Assembly: GCF_004792655.1 (NCBI RefSeq)
Contig: NZ_SRZC01000013.1
Span: forward strand, 1-64,000
Reading direction: 5' to 3'
DNA: 64,000 nt
From: Palleniella muris
Lineage (GTDB): Bacteria > Bacteroidota > Bacteroidia > Bacteroidales > Bacteroidaceae
Every line of letters begins with the position of its first letter. Position 1 is the stretch's first letter. The notes below the pieces were generated by a model. The model was not told the origin of the DNA and searched no databases. It worked only from the letters and a program-made list of their open reading frames with translations. Position numbers and translations under genes: made by a program. Positions 41,321 through 50,498 of this stretch are shown piece by piece.

Positions 41321-43192
41321 ATGGTTGATACAGAAGAGCCTATAAAGCGCATGCGTAAAAGAGTTGTCAAGAAAGAAGCTCCTGACCATGTCTATAGTGT
41401 GAATGGCATTGAGGGAGAAAACCTTGACACCAAAGCATCACAAAAGAGAGCCATGGAAAGCGCACAACTATTCTCAACACCAATGGTCACTGATTCCGAC
41501 TCCACAGCAAACCCTTTCCCTAAACATCGTGGGCGAAAGTCAAAAGCAGAATTGGAGTATCTTGCAAGAATCGCTGAGGAAAATGCGAAAAGCCAGAGTT
41601 CCCTTGAAACAGAAGTTGCCGACGAGAATTACAATGATGTGGATGCTGAGCAACCGGAATTTCCGGAAACTATCAGTGCAACAGACTACACTGATAATCA
41701 GGAATACGACTATTCGGAGGACGATGCCATGCCAGAGGAAGAGATTGTCGATGATGCCACCATTGCCCGGCTCCAAGAAAAGATGAATACACAAAACACG
41801 CCTGAGGAGGACACCGAGGACGAGGATGAGGAAGAGGAAGAAGAAGATGACGAAGAGCAAGACAGTGACTCCGAAGAAGATGCAGAAACCTCGGAAAACG
41901 GAATCTGGCTCGGAGACCCTGGCGACGGAACAGACTTCATCACAATAGAGGACTTGCCTATTGTGGACACAAACATGACTGTCAATGTCGACATATTTGA
42001 CAATCCGCAAACAAACAAGATACTCTCAGCATCACTGCAAGTGTCGGAAGACAGCATACCATGCTTTGATTTCAAGGAGAGTATCAAGGCTATCGGTTTC
42101 ACAGAAGTAATGGCGGAGGGCTATGCTTTCCTGCGCTCAAGCGACTACAATTATCTTTCTTCACCTGACGACATATTCATCCCTATGCCAAAAGTGCGCA
42201 AGTTAGGGCTGAAAACGGGAGATATGGTGGAATGCACAGTGTGCCCGCCAAACACCGGAGATAAATATTTCATCTTGCAGGATGTACTGAAAATCAACGG
42301 CAGAGACCCGCAGGAGATTCGTGACCGTGTGCCTTTCGAGCACCTTACCCCACTCTTTCCTGACGAGAAATACAATCTGTGCGGCAATCCAAAGACAACA
42401 AATCTGTCAACACGGATAGTAGACCTCTTTTCTCCTATCGGAAAAGGACAACGCGCACTTATTGTCGCACAGCCAAAAACGGGTAAGACAATACTCATGA
42501 AGGATATCGCGAATGCTATAGCATCAAGCCATCCTGAGGCTTACCTGATGATGCTCCTCATTGACGAACGCCCGGAGGAAGTCACCGATATGGCACGCAC
42601 TGTGAACGCAGAAGTCATCGCCTCAACTTTCGATGAACCCGCAGAGCGTCATGTGAAAATAGCGGGTCTTGTGCTGGAAAAAGCAAAGAGGATGGTGGAA
42701 TGCGGACACGATGTGGTGATATTCCTTGATTCAATAACCCGCCTTGCACGCGCATATAACACTGTCGCGCCTACAAGTGGAAAGGTTCTCACCGGTGGTG
42801 TTGATGCCAACGCACTGCAAAAGCCAAAGCGCTTCTTCGGTGCAGCACGCAACATAGAAGGTGGCGGCTCATTGACAATCATTGCGACAGCACTCATTGA
42901 CACCGGCTCGAAAATGGATGAGGTTATCTTCGAGGAGTTCAAAGGAACCGGCAACATGGAGCTGCAGCTTGAACGTTCACTTGCCAACAAGAGAATATTC
43001 CCTGCTGCGAACCTTATACTGTCAAGCACTCGTCGCGATGACCTGCTGCAGGACAAGACAACTCTTGACCGCATGTGGATTCTGCGCAAGTACATCTCCG
43101 ACATGAACCCTATCGAGGCTATGACGGAAATACAGAACCGTATGCGCGGCACACGTGACAATGAAGAGTTCCTGCTCACAATGAACTCATAA
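41321..43192 (+). CDS. rho: Transcription termination factor Rho
   Basis: This 623-residue hexameric RNA helicase is well above the roughly 420 residues of E. coli Rho. The extra part is an N-terminal insertion of about 200 residues, ending in an acidic tract ([20 protein letters not shown]). The RNA-binding domain includes [18 protein letters not shown]. The ATPase core has [11 protein letters not shown] (P-loop), [25 protein letters not shown] and [13 protein letters not shown], and is complete. Insertions of this kind are known in Bacteroidetes Rho and can promote phase separation. A hairpin in the leader suggests autoregulation. Confidence 0.97.
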   Translation: MVDTEEPIKRMRKRVVKKEAPDHVYSVNGIEGENLDTKASQKRAMESAQLFSTPMVTDSDSTANPFPKHRGRKSKAELEYLARIAEENAKSQSSLETEVADENYNDVDAEQPEFPETISATDYTDNQEYDYSEDDAMPEEEIVDDATIARLQEKMNTQNTPEEDTEDEDEEEEEEDDEEQDSDSEEDAETSENGIWLGDPGDGTDFITIEDLPIVDTNMTVNVDIFDNPQTNKILSASLQVSEDSIPCFDFKESIKAIGFTEVMAEGYAFLRSSDYNYLSSPDDIFIPMPKVRKLGLKTGDMVECTVCPPNTGDKYFILQDVLKINGRDPQEIRDRVPFEHLTPLFPDEKYNLCGNPKTTNLSTRIVDLFSPIGKGQRALIVAQPKTGKTILMKDIANAIASSHPEAYLMMLLIDERPEEVTDMARTVNAEVIASTFDEPAERHVKIAGLVLEKAKRMVECGHDVVIFLDSITRLARAYNTVAPTSGKVLTGGVDANALQKPKRFFGAARNIEGGGSLTIIATALIDTGSKMDEVIFEEFKGTGNMELQLERSLANKRIFPAANLILSSTRRDDLLQDKTTLDRMWILRKYISDMNPIEAMTEIQNRMRGTRDNEEFLLTMNS

Positions 43193-43263
43193 AAACAACA
43201 AGCCACGTGTCTTTTGCGAGTGCAATTCATTGTTTTAAGAACATGAAAATGCTTGCCAAAAGC

Positions 43264-43318
43264 ACCTATACGAAATGTCCTCAAAACCGATTTGGCTTTG
43301 AGGACATTTCGTATAGGT
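43264..43318. terminator. 22-bp perfect hairpin between rho and the lipoprotein gene
   Basis: ACCTATACGAAATGTCCTCA and its exact complement (43264-43285 and 43297-43318) form a 22-bp perfect stem with an 11-nt loop. It lies between convergent genes and probably terminates both. Such a long perfect stem is unusual for a plain terminator. Confidence 0.7.
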
Positions 43319-43336
43319 AACTCTCTGTCACGCAAC

Positions 43337-44701
43337 TTATTTGCGTTTGACTGTTATCGACTTGACAAGCCTGAGATTATATGCAACAGTAGCACCCGCA
43401 GCGTTTATCTTCCCATTTACAGCAAATGTGAATGTAGATTTGCCATTGTTACAAAGGTAACGAACGTTTCCACCTGTTTTTGTCTTTGACAATTTCACAC
43501 CACCGGCATTGGAAACCACACTGTTGAGCTCATCCAATGCCGAATCAGATGAATAAAGCTGATTCAACACCGTAGCTTCCTCTGTTGTCGGGAAGCGCCA
43601 TTCCATCAAACCATTCTCTGCATATTTGTCGACAAGCGCATTCGTTTCCGCTTTATGACTCTCATTTGCCATTGAATAAACATTGCTCCATTCATCAAGG
43701 GACAGCAATACAATATCCGCCTCTTCTGACGTTTTTTCATCCGAAATCACAACAACATGTCCATTAACGACTTCACCTGCTTTTGGTAAAGAAGACATGT
43801 ACCATGTAGTCTCGTTATGACTGCCGCCTGAGTTTACACCAGGACCAAAATCAAAGGTTGTCTCAATAGGCTTTGCCCACTCCCCTCCTTGGATTGAAGC
43901 CGTTATGTCTGCATCGGATTCCACTCCATCATATTGCCCTGTAAATACATAGGGGACACCTGCGTTCAGTATGGCATTGTAAGTGTAGGAATATGACTGT
44001 GATGAGCCATCGGCAAATGTCAGATGCATCGTCAGCATAGTCTGTGAGTTCTGTGTCGGCATTACATAAAACGTTTCCGTAGTCCATGAGTCTCCGGATT
44101 TCCGACTTGGGACAGTAACAGACTTCGCGTTATCATACAAACCGTTAAATGACATGGTGCTATACGGTGTACTGAGAGAAATATCCATACTGGTGACATT
44201 TGCCGGCGTATTGAGCAACCTTACGTTTACAGCTGCTTGCCTGTATCCCATCCTGATACTTACTGACTGTGATGCAGACGAAGACACAATAACATCTGCA
44301 TTGCCTGTAGAAAACGGTTTCATGGCATATCCGCATTCCGGCATGCGAATTATTGTTGAAGACAGCACATCGCCATCCACAAGCGAATAATTCTCCGGCA
44401 ATGAAACTGCTGTTAACCGGTAAGTGCCTTTGGGGAGTTTAAGCACAACGGTGTTTTCCGCATCAGAAGTTATTGTTCCCGAAGCTTTGCACATACCACT
44501 CTCGTCAAAAGCATATATTCGGACAGGATATTCTATCGGTGTGTCACTGGCACTCCTCAATGAAATGTTCACAGACTTTCCCTTTGAAGATGGTACAGTT
44601 TCAACACCATCACCTTCATCAGACGTGAAATCAGCTTGCTCACAGGAGTTAAAAGTCGTCGCCAACAATGCAGCGATGCATACAATAATCTTTTTCTTCA
44701 T
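43337..44701 (-). CDS. FimB/Mfa2-like lipoprotein
   Basis: The protein has 454 residues from ATG 44701, with a lipobox (KKIIVCIAALLATTFNSC). The longer frame to 44791 lacks a good start. The region at about 40-300 (VNISLRSASDTPIEYPVRIYAFDE, YRLTAVSLPENYSL, AAVNVRLLNTPANVTS) resembles fimbrial anchor and fimbrillin-associated proteins (Mfa2/FimB-like transthyretin folds). The C-terminal half is less clear (EWRFPTTEEATVLNQLYSS). It would sit on the outer membrane. It is a single gene. An alternative is a solitary surface adhesin. Confidence 0.6.
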   Translation of the reverse strand: MKKKIIVCIAALLATTFNSCEQADFTSDEGDGVETVPSSKGKSVNISLRSASDTPIEYPVRIYAFDESGMCKASGTITSDAENTVVLKLPKGTYRLTAVSLPENYSLVDGDVLSSTIIRMPECGYAMKPFSTGNADVIVSSSASQSVSIRMGYRQAAVNVRLLNTPANVTSMDISLSTPYSTMSFNGLYDNAKSVTVPSRKSGDSWTTETFYVMPTQNSQTMLTMHLTFADGSSQSYSYTYNAILNAGVPYVFTGQYDGVESDADITASIQGGEWAKPIETTFDFGPGVNSGGSHNETTWYMSSLPKAGEVVNGHVVVISDEKTSEEADIVLLSLDEWSNVYSMANESHKAETNALVDKYAENGLMEWRFPTTEEATVLNQLYSSDSALDELNSVVSNAGGVKLSKTKTGGNVRYLCNNGKSTFTFAVNGKINAAGATVAYNLRLVKSITVKRK

Positions 44702-45143
44702 AGTTTCAGTTGGTTTTAGTTTATCAGAAATAAATGTATATGAGCAGAATGTAAAGTTATATTCCAAATTCCCTCCGAATCTTTTATTCATTAAGAAATG
44801 TCAGCAAATTCACAAAGTAACCTAACATCAGCAAAGGTAAACCAATTATATTGAAATATCATAATATGAAATGAAAAATTATCAAAATTTCACAATTAAG
44901 ACCCTCATTCACAGATATTAGGCATAAAAGAGAAGGAAAAACAGTGGTCATTCCGCTATAAGAAAATGCAAATCAACAGAAACCACAATGTCACAGAAGC
45001 CTGCAAAAAAGCAACTATCAAACAATAAGCCACATTAAATGCCACAGTTTTGTTATAGTAACTTAAAATCTTAATTTTCAACTCACTACTTTTATATTTT
45101 TTTTGTATCTTTGCATTTTAGATAACAAATACAAAGAAAAGAT
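44702..45143. other. Spacer upstream of ffh
   Basis: I see no gene in these 442 bp. They are AT-rich and contain the ffh promoter -7 box TATCTTTG (45106-45113) and nothing else recognisable. The upstream region of the lipoprotein gene shows no clear TAnnTTTG match. Confidence 0.6.
45106..45113 (+). promoter_or_regulatory. Promoter -7 box of ffh
   Basis: TATCTTTG matches TAnnTTTG exactly and lies 31 bp upstream of the Ffh start codon, after a T-rich run. Confidence 0.6.
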
Positions 45144-46493
45144 ATGTTTGAAAACTTGAATGAACGTCTGGAAAGGTCGTTCAAGATACTGAAAGGTGAG
45201 GGAAAAATCACCGAAATCAATGTTGCGGAAACACTTAAAGATGTGCGCCGTGCACTGCTTGATGCCGATGTTAACTATAAAGTTGCAAAAACCTTTACAG
45301 ACACCGTGAAGCAAAAGGCATTGGGCATGAATGTGCTCACTGCCATCAAACCGGGTGAACTCATGGTCAAGGTGGTCCATGACGAGCTTGCAGCACTCAT
45401 GGGTGGCAAGGCTACAGAAATGAAACTGGAGTCAACTCCGGGGCATCCGGCTGTCATCCTTATGGCAGGCCTTAACGGTGCCGGAAAGACAACCATGTCA
45501 GGAAAACTCGCCCTGATGCTTAAGTCCAAGCAGCACCGCAAGCCATTGCTTGCTGCCTGTGACACTTTCCGTCCTGCAGCCATGGAGCAGCTCCGTGTAC
45601 TTGCAGAGCAGGTTGCTGTGCCATGCTATATAGAGGAAGGTGCGACAAACCCTGTTGCCGTTGCAAAGGCTGCTATCAACCATGCGCGGCTCAACGGCAA
45701 TGACATTGTCATCATCGATACCGCAGGCCGTCAGTCTATCGACGAAGAACTGATGGTACAGATTCGTGACATAAAAGATGCAGTGAATCCGGACGAGACC
45801 CTCCTTGTCATCGATGCAATGATTGGTCAGGAAGCTGTCACTACAGCAAAGACATTCAATGACAGACTTGAGATCGATGGTGTTATCCTTACCAAACTTG
45901 ACGGTGACACACGTGGTGGTGCAGCCCTTTCCGTACGTGCCGTTGTCGACAAGCCTATCAAGTTCATAGGCACCGGAGAGAAAATGGAAGCATTTGATGT
46001 CTTCCATCCTGAGCGAATGGCAGACCGCATCCTCGGCATGGGTGACGTTGTGTCACTTGTGGAGCGTGCACAGCAGCAGTTTGACGAAGAAGAAGCAAAG
46101 CGCCTTGAGAAGAAAATACGCAAGAACAAGTTTGACTTCAATGACTTCCTCAGCCAGATTCAGCAAGTAAAGAAGATGGGTAACGTCAAAGACCTTGCCG
46201 CAATGATTCCCGGCGTAGGAAAGGCAATCAAGGATGTCGAAATTCCTGACGACCCTTTCAAGAACATTGAAGCCATCATAGGCTCCATGACACCGAAGGA
46301 GCGTGAGAACCCGGACATCATCAACCAGTCACGCCGCCAGCGCATAGCCAAAGGCTCCGGCACTGACATTCAGGAGGTTAACCGCCTGATAAAGCAGTTT
46401 GACCAGACACGCAAGATGATGAAAATGGTGACAGGCATGGGACCAGGCAAGATGATGGCTATGGCAAACGCCATGAAAAACCTTAGACGATAA
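45144..46493 (+). CDS. ffh: Signal recognition particle protein Ffh
   Basis: This 449-residue SRP54 GTPase has the N domain (about 1-95), G1 GLNGAGKTTMSGKLA near 110, DTFRPAAMEQ, DTAGR, TKLDGDTRGGAAL, and a Met-rich M domain (KMMKMVTGMGPGKMMAMANAM) that binds signal sequences and SRP RNA. It targets nascent membrane proteins to FtsY, whose gene is also in this window. The length is normal and no frameshift is seen. It is followed by a hairpin (46507-46534) and folD 66 bp later. Confidence 0.97.
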   Translation: MFENLNERLERSFKILKGEGKITEINVAETLKDVRRALLDADVNYKVAKTFTDTVKQKALGMNVLTAIKPGELMVKVVHDELAALMGGKATEMKLESTPGHPAVILMAGLNGAGKTTMSGKLALMLKSKQHRKPLLAACDTFRPAAMEQLRVLAEQVAVPCYIEEGATNPVAVAKAAINHARLNGNDIVIIDTAGRQSIDEELMVQIRDIKDAVNPDETLLVIDAMIGQEAVTTAKTFNDRLEIDGVILTKLDGDTRGGAALSVRAVVDKPIKFIGTGEKMEAFDVFHPERMADRILGMGDVVSLVERAQQQFDEEEAKRLEKKIRKNKFDFNDFLSQIQQVKKMGNVKDLAAMIPGVGKAIKDVEIPDDPFKNIEAIIGSMTPKERENPDIINQSRRQRIAKGSGTDIQEVNRLIKQFDQTRKMMKMVTGMGPGKMMAMANAMKNLRR

Positions 46494-46506
46494 CATATTA
46501 GTATAC

Positions 46507-46534
46507 ATGCGTTGCCACATACACGGCAACGCAT
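46507..46534 (+). terminator. Hairpin between ffh and folD
   Basis: ATGCGTTGCC and GGCAACGCAT form a 10-bp stem with an 8-nt loop. The T-tract afterwards is weak (CTTAATTTATC), so it may be a pause, a partial terminator or an RNA stability element. Confidence 0.55.
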
Positions 46535-46559
46535 CTTAATTTATCATATTTCCATTCCA

Positions 46560-47441
46560 ATGTACCAATTAATAGACGGAAAAGCAACAGCTGCAGCCAT
46601 AAAGGCAGAGATAGCAGAAGAGGTCAAGGAAATCATGGCAACGGGCGGCAAGCAACCGCATCTTGCCGCAGTGCTCGTAGGGCATGACGGTGGCTCCGAG
46701 ACTTATGTGAAAAACAAAGTTCTTGCATGCGAAGCCTGTGGCTTCAAGTCCACTCTGATTCGTTACGAGGACGACATCACAGAGGAAGAACTGCTTGATT
46801 GTGTTGACAAACTAAACAAGGACGAGGACGTTGACGGATTCATTGTACAGCTCCCACTCCCGAAACACATCAATGAACAGAAGATTATTGAAGCCATTGA
46901 CTACAGGAAAGACGTGGACGGCTTCCACCCTATCAATGTCGGCCGTATGGCAATCGGACTCCCATGCTTCATTTCCGCCACACCACTTGGCATCATCACC
47001 CTGCTGAAACGCTACAACATTGAGACCAGCGGAAAGAAATGTGTTGTTCTCGGACGCTCTAACATTGTAGGAAAACCAATGGCACAGCTCATGATGCAGA
47101 AACAATACGGAGACTCCACAGTTACCGTATGCCATTCACATTCTGCAGACCTCAAGAAAGAATGCCGCGAAGCGGACATCATCATTGCAGCAATTGGCAG
47201 TCCAAACTTTGTCACAGCAGACATGGTAAAGGAAGGTGCTGTGATTGTAGATGTCGGTACGACACGTGTGCCTGATGCAACACGCAAGTCAGGCTTCAAG
47301 CTGACCGGCGATGTAAAGTTCGATGAAGTTGCGGAGAAATGTTCATTCATCACTCCTGTACCGGGCGGTGTCGGTCCTATGACAATCTGCTCACTGATGA
47401 AGAACACTCTCTCAGCCGGAAAGACAGAGTTCTACAAATAA
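46560..47441 (+). CDS. folD: Methylenetetrahydrofolate dehydrogenase/cyclohydrolase FolD
   Basis: The protein has 293 residues from ATG 46560 ([18 protein letters not shown]). The longer frame to 46512 runs through the hairpin. The bifunctional enzyme interconverts methylene-, methenyl- and 10-formyl-THF. Motifs include [17 protein letters not shown] with the catalytic Lys in [36 protein letters not shown] for NADP binding, and [10 protein letters not shown]. It follows ffh on the same strand. Confidence 0.96.
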   Translation: MYQLIDGKATAAAIKAEIAEEVKEIMATGGKQPHLAAVLVGHDGGSETYVKNKVLACEACGFKSTLIRYEDDITEEELLDCVDKLNKDEDVDGFIVQLPLPKHINEQKIIEAIDYRKDVDGFHPINVGRMAIGLPCFISATPLGIITLLKRYNIETSGKKCVVLGRSNIVGKPMAQLMMQKQYGDSTVTVCHSHSADLKKECREADIIIAAIGSPNFVTADMVKEGAVIVDVGTTRVPDATRKSGFKLTGDVKFDEVAEKCSFITPVPGGVGPMTICSLMKNTLSAGKTEFYK

Positions 47442-47482
47442 ACAATACATGATGAAATAGCATCTTGGAAAGTATTTTTTCA

Positions 47483-47522
47483 AGCGTAAGTTGTGCGAAT
47501 CATAGTTTGCAGAACTTACGCT
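47483..47522 (+). terminator. Terminator of folD
   Basis: A 10-bp stem AGCGTAAGTT/AACTTACGCT with a 20-nt loop is followed by CTTTTC. It lies 42 bp after the folD stop. Confidence 0.7.
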
Positions 47523-47619
47523 CTTTTCATATATAGGCAAGCATGATTACATGATGATTATCAAAAACTTACATTACCGCATTAAACTTAAGATAAAAAT
47601 CATTTATCCAATACCTGCC

Positions 47620-47707
47620 AAAAGGTAACACTTTATGCGGTGAAAGGTTACCTTTAACATGACAAAACACAACCTTTGGCACTGTAAAACGTTACCTTTG
47701 ACCATGA
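47620..47707. repeat. 22-bp tandem array C (4 units)
   Basis: Four units in exact 22-bp phase start at 47620, 47642, 47664 and 47686. Examples are AAAAGGTAACACTTTATGCG, GAAAGGTTACCTTTAACATG and AAAACGTTACCTTTGACC. A degraded further unit (GCGTTACACTTTTAC) follows out of phase. The array lies 138 bp upstream of the thrA -7 box. Confidence 0.85.
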
Positions 47708-47844
47708 CAGCATTTGCGTTACACTTTTACTATTGCCTTCTCTTGGTTTCCGTCATACCTTAGCGAATCAGTCATAATACTAAAAAAAGCAAACAAATTA
47801 CATATTTAATAGGAGAAAAGCATCGTTTCTTGAGAAATTATTAG

Positions 47845-47852
47845 TATATTTG
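47845..47852 (+). promoter_or_regulatory. Promoter -7 box of the thrA operon
   Basis: TATATTTG matches TAnnTTTG exactly. It lies 185 bp upstream of thrA, so the transcript carries a leader of about 175 nt. Confidence 0.65.
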
Positions 47853-47859
47853 CACTAAA

Positions 47860-48036
47860 TTATCATTCATTGGGCAAAGGCCGGCTTTGCAGTTTGTCTT
47901 ACGCAAGGGAATCCTCTTTTGTTTTGAGGTCTTGAACGAGGACGGTGCCGAATCAGCATTTGCCCGGATGTGTAACCGTCTCCGTCCCCTTACGTATCGG
48001 GGAATGCAGGCAGACCAAAAACATTAATAGAACGAA
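47860..48036 (+). promoter_or_regulatory. Structured leader RNA upstream of thrA, riboswitch/attenuator candidate
   Basis: GGGCAAA (47872-47878) can pair with TTTGCCC (47959-47965), closing a multi-helix domain. The same bases can instead form GCAAAG/CTTTGC (47874-47879 with 47885-47890). The two structures exclude each other, as expected for a switch. Inside are a CCTC/GAGG hairpin and a GGTGCCGAATC segment, and later CCCC/GGGG encloses TTACGTATC. I cannot assign it to a known riboswitch class. No Thr/Ile-rich leader peptide was found. Confidence 0.5.
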
Positions 48037-50472
48037 ATGAAAGTATTGAAATTTGGCGGAACAAGTGTAGGTTCTGTTGAAAGTATTCTCAGCCTTAAGC
48101 AGATTGTCCTTAACGCTGCAGAAGAGCAACCGGTAGTTGTAGTTGTCAGTGCCCTTGGTGGTATAACCGACAAGCTTATTGCCACATCACGCCTTGCCGT
48201 TGAGGGCAAAGACGAGTGGAAACAGGAATTTGACGCAATGGTTGACCGTCATCATAAGATGATTGACACCATAATCACTGATTCCAGAAACAGGGAAAAA
48301 CTTTTTAACATTGTCGATGCACTGCTGGAACAGTTGCGCTCCATTTACTCCGGCGTCTACCTGATACATGACCTTTCGCCAAAGACTCAGGATGCCATTG
48401 TTGCCTACGGAGAAAGACTTTCGTCACAGATTGTGGCAACACTTATCGAAGGGGCACATTGGTTTGATTCACGGGAGTTCATCAAGACTTCTTCCAAGAA
48501 CGGGAAGCACATTCTTGATTCGGAATTGACAAACAAACTTGTCAAAAAAACATTTGCCGACCTTCCACGCATCTCTCTTGTACCGGGATTCATCTCCATG
48601 GACAAGGACAACGGTGAGACTACGAATCTCGGACGTGGCGGTTCGGACTACACAGCATCCATCATTGCTGCCGCACTCGGAGCAGAGATTCTTGAGATAT
48701 GGACCGACGTTGACGGCTTCATGACCGCTGATCCGAGAGTCATACCAGCAGCATACACCATCAACCAGCTATCTTTCATCGAAGCCATGGAGCTGTGTAA
48801 TTTCGGTGCGAAAGTAATTTACCCTCCGACAATCTATCCGGTGTGTGTCAACAACATTCCTATCAGGGTGAAGAACACGTTCAACCCTCAACATCCCGGA
48901 ACACTCATCAAGCAGAAGGTTGACGATGACAACAAGCCAATCAAAGGCATTTCGAGCATCAAAGGCACGACACTTATCACCGTGACCGGTCTCTCCATGG
49001 TCGGTGTCATAGGTGTCAACCGACGTATTTTCACAGCACTTGCCGAGCAAGGGATTTCCGTGTTCCTTGTTTCGCAAGCATCATCCGAGAACTCAACATC
49101 CATTGGTGTGCAGGACACCGATGCGGAACATGCCGTGACTGTGCTCAACAACGAGTTTGCCAAAGAGATTGAGACCGGAGCAATGTTCCCAATGTCAGCA
49201 GAAAGCGGTCTTGCCACAGTTGCCATTGTGGGCGAGAACATGAAGCACACTCCGGGCATTGCCGGCAAACTGTTCGGTGCATTGGGACGTTCGGGCATCT
49301 CTATCATCGCATGTGCGCAGGGTGCTTCAGAGACAAACATCTCGTTTGTCGTGCAGGAGAAATATCTCCGTAAGTCGCTCAATGTCATCCACGACTCCTT
49401 TTTTCTCTCGGAATACAAAGTCCTCAACATCTTTATCTGCGGTGTAGGAACCGTAGGCGGCAAACTCATAGAACAGATACGCGACCAGCAGGAAATACTG
49501 AAAAAGCACAGCCGCCTCAACCTCAATGTCGTAGGAATTGCCTCTTCAAAGAAAGCTATATTCTCGCGCGAGGGTATAGACTTGAACAAATATCGCGAGC
49601 AACTCGACCAGGCAGAGCCAAGCAATGCAAAGAAAATGCTTGAAGGCATACTGAAAATGAACATCTTCAACAGTGTTTTTGTCGATTGCACGGCATCTAT
49701 TGAGGTGGCTAAACTCTATCAGGAGCTGCTTGAGCACAATGTCAGTGTCGTAGCTTGCAACAAGATTGCCGCCTCTTCCAAATACACTAATTACAAGCAT
49801 CTTAAGGAAACGGCACTTGCTCATGGCGTGAAATTCCGCTTTGAGACAAATGTCGGAGCAGGACTGCCTATCATCGGAACAATCAACGACCTTGTGCATT
49901 CCGGTGACCGCATACTTAGGATTGAAGCAGTGTTGTCCGGGACACTGAATTTCATATTCAATGAACTTTCCGAGGAGGTGCCATTCTCGGAGACTGTACG
50001 TCTTGCGCACGAAAAAGGATATGCAGAACCGGATCCGCGCATAGACCTTTCTGGTATGGATGTTGTCCGCAAACTTGTCATTCTCGCACGAGAAGCAGGC
50101 TACAAAGTGGAGCAGGACGATGTCGAGAAGCACCTTTTCGTTCCGGATGAATATTTTGAGGGCAGTTTGGAGACTTTCTGGAAGAGGCTTCCGGAACTCG
50201 ACAAAGAGTTCGAGGCAGAGCGTAAAGTGATGGAAGAGAACAATATGCGTTGGCGTTTTGTTGCAAAACTTGACAATGGCAAGACTAGCGTCTCATTACA
50301 GAAAGTTCCACAGGAGCATCCGTTCTACGAGCTTGCCGGTTCCAACAACATTGTCCTTCTTACAACTGAACGCTACAAAGAATATCCTATGCTCATACAA
50401 GGCTACGGAGCCGGAGCATCTGTTACGGCAGCCGGAGTGTTTGCCAATGTGATGTCTATCGCCAATATATAA
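48037..50472 (+). CDS. thrA: Bifunctional aspartokinase/homoserine dehydrogenase ThrA
   Basis: This 811-residue fusion catalyses the first and third steps from aspartate to threonine, methionine and homoserine. The aspartokinase part (1 to about 450) starts KVLKFGGTSVGSVESIL, has GRGGSDYTASIIAAALGAE and carries two ACT domains (LITVTGLSMVGVIG..., VAIVGENMKHTPGIAG). The homoserine dehydrogenase part starts NIFICGVGTVGGKLIEQIRD (NAD(P) loop) and contains VLSGTLNFIFNELSEEVPFSE and the catalytic GYAEPDPRIDLSGMDVVRKL. It is complete and begins the thrA-kinase-thrC operon. Confidence 0.97.
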   Translation: MKVLKFGGTSVGSVESILSLKQIVLNAAEEQPVVVVVSALGGITDKLIATSRLAVEGKDEWKQEFDAMVDRHHKMIDTIITDSRNREKLFNIVDALLEQLRSIYSGVYLIHDLSPKTQDAIVAYGERLSSQIVATLIEGAHWFDSREFIKTSSKNGKHILDSELTNKLVKKTFADLPRISLVPGFISMDKDNGETTNLGRGGSDYTASIIAAALGAEILEIWTDVDGFMTADPRVIPAAYTINQLSFIEAMELCNFGAKVIYPPTIYPVCVNNIPIRVKNTFNPQHPGTLIKQKVDDDNKPIKGISSIKGTTLITVTGLSMVGVIGVNRRIFTALAEQGISVFLVSQASSENSTSIGVQDTDAEHAVTVLNNEFAKEIETGAMFPMSAESGLATVAIVGENMKHTPGIAGKLFGALGRSGISIIACAQGASETNISFVVQEKYLRKSLNVIHDSFFLSEYKVLNIFICGVGTVGGKLIEQIRDQQEILKKHSRLNLNVVGIASSKKAIFSREGIDLNKYREQLDQAEPSNAKKMLEGILKMNIFNSVFVDCTASIEVAKLYQELLEHNVSVVACNKIAASSKYTNYKHLKETALAHGVKFRFETNVGAGLPIIGTINDLVHSGDRILRIEAVLSGTLNFIFNELSEEVPFSETVRLAHEKGYAEPDPRIDLSGMDVVRKLVILAREAGYKVEQDDVEKHLFVPDEYFEGSLETFWKRLPELDKEFEAERKVMEENNMRWRFVAKLDNGKTSVSLQKVPQEHPFYELAGSNNIVLLTTERYKEYPMLIQGYGAGASVTAAGVFANVMSIANI

Positions 50473-50498
50473 TAATGTGAAATCAAAGCATCAATACA

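Larger units (their letters stand above)
47442..48036. other. folD-thrA spacer with array C and a structured leader
   Basis: There is no gene in these 595 bp. They hold the folD terminator (47483-47522), the 22-bp array C (47620-47707), the thrA promoter (47845-47852) and a structured untranslated leader (about 47860-48036). Confidence 0.7.

Noticed and set aside
41540..42102. Minus-strand ORFs inside rho
   Set aside because: Phe/Ile-rich and Ser-rich translations are the reverse reading of the acidic GAN-codon tract. They are not genes.
47967..48026. Threonine leader peptide upstream of thrA
   Set aside because: The only short frame (MCNRLRPLTYRGM...) contains a single Thr and no Ile cluster, so attenuation of the E. 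coli type is not supported.
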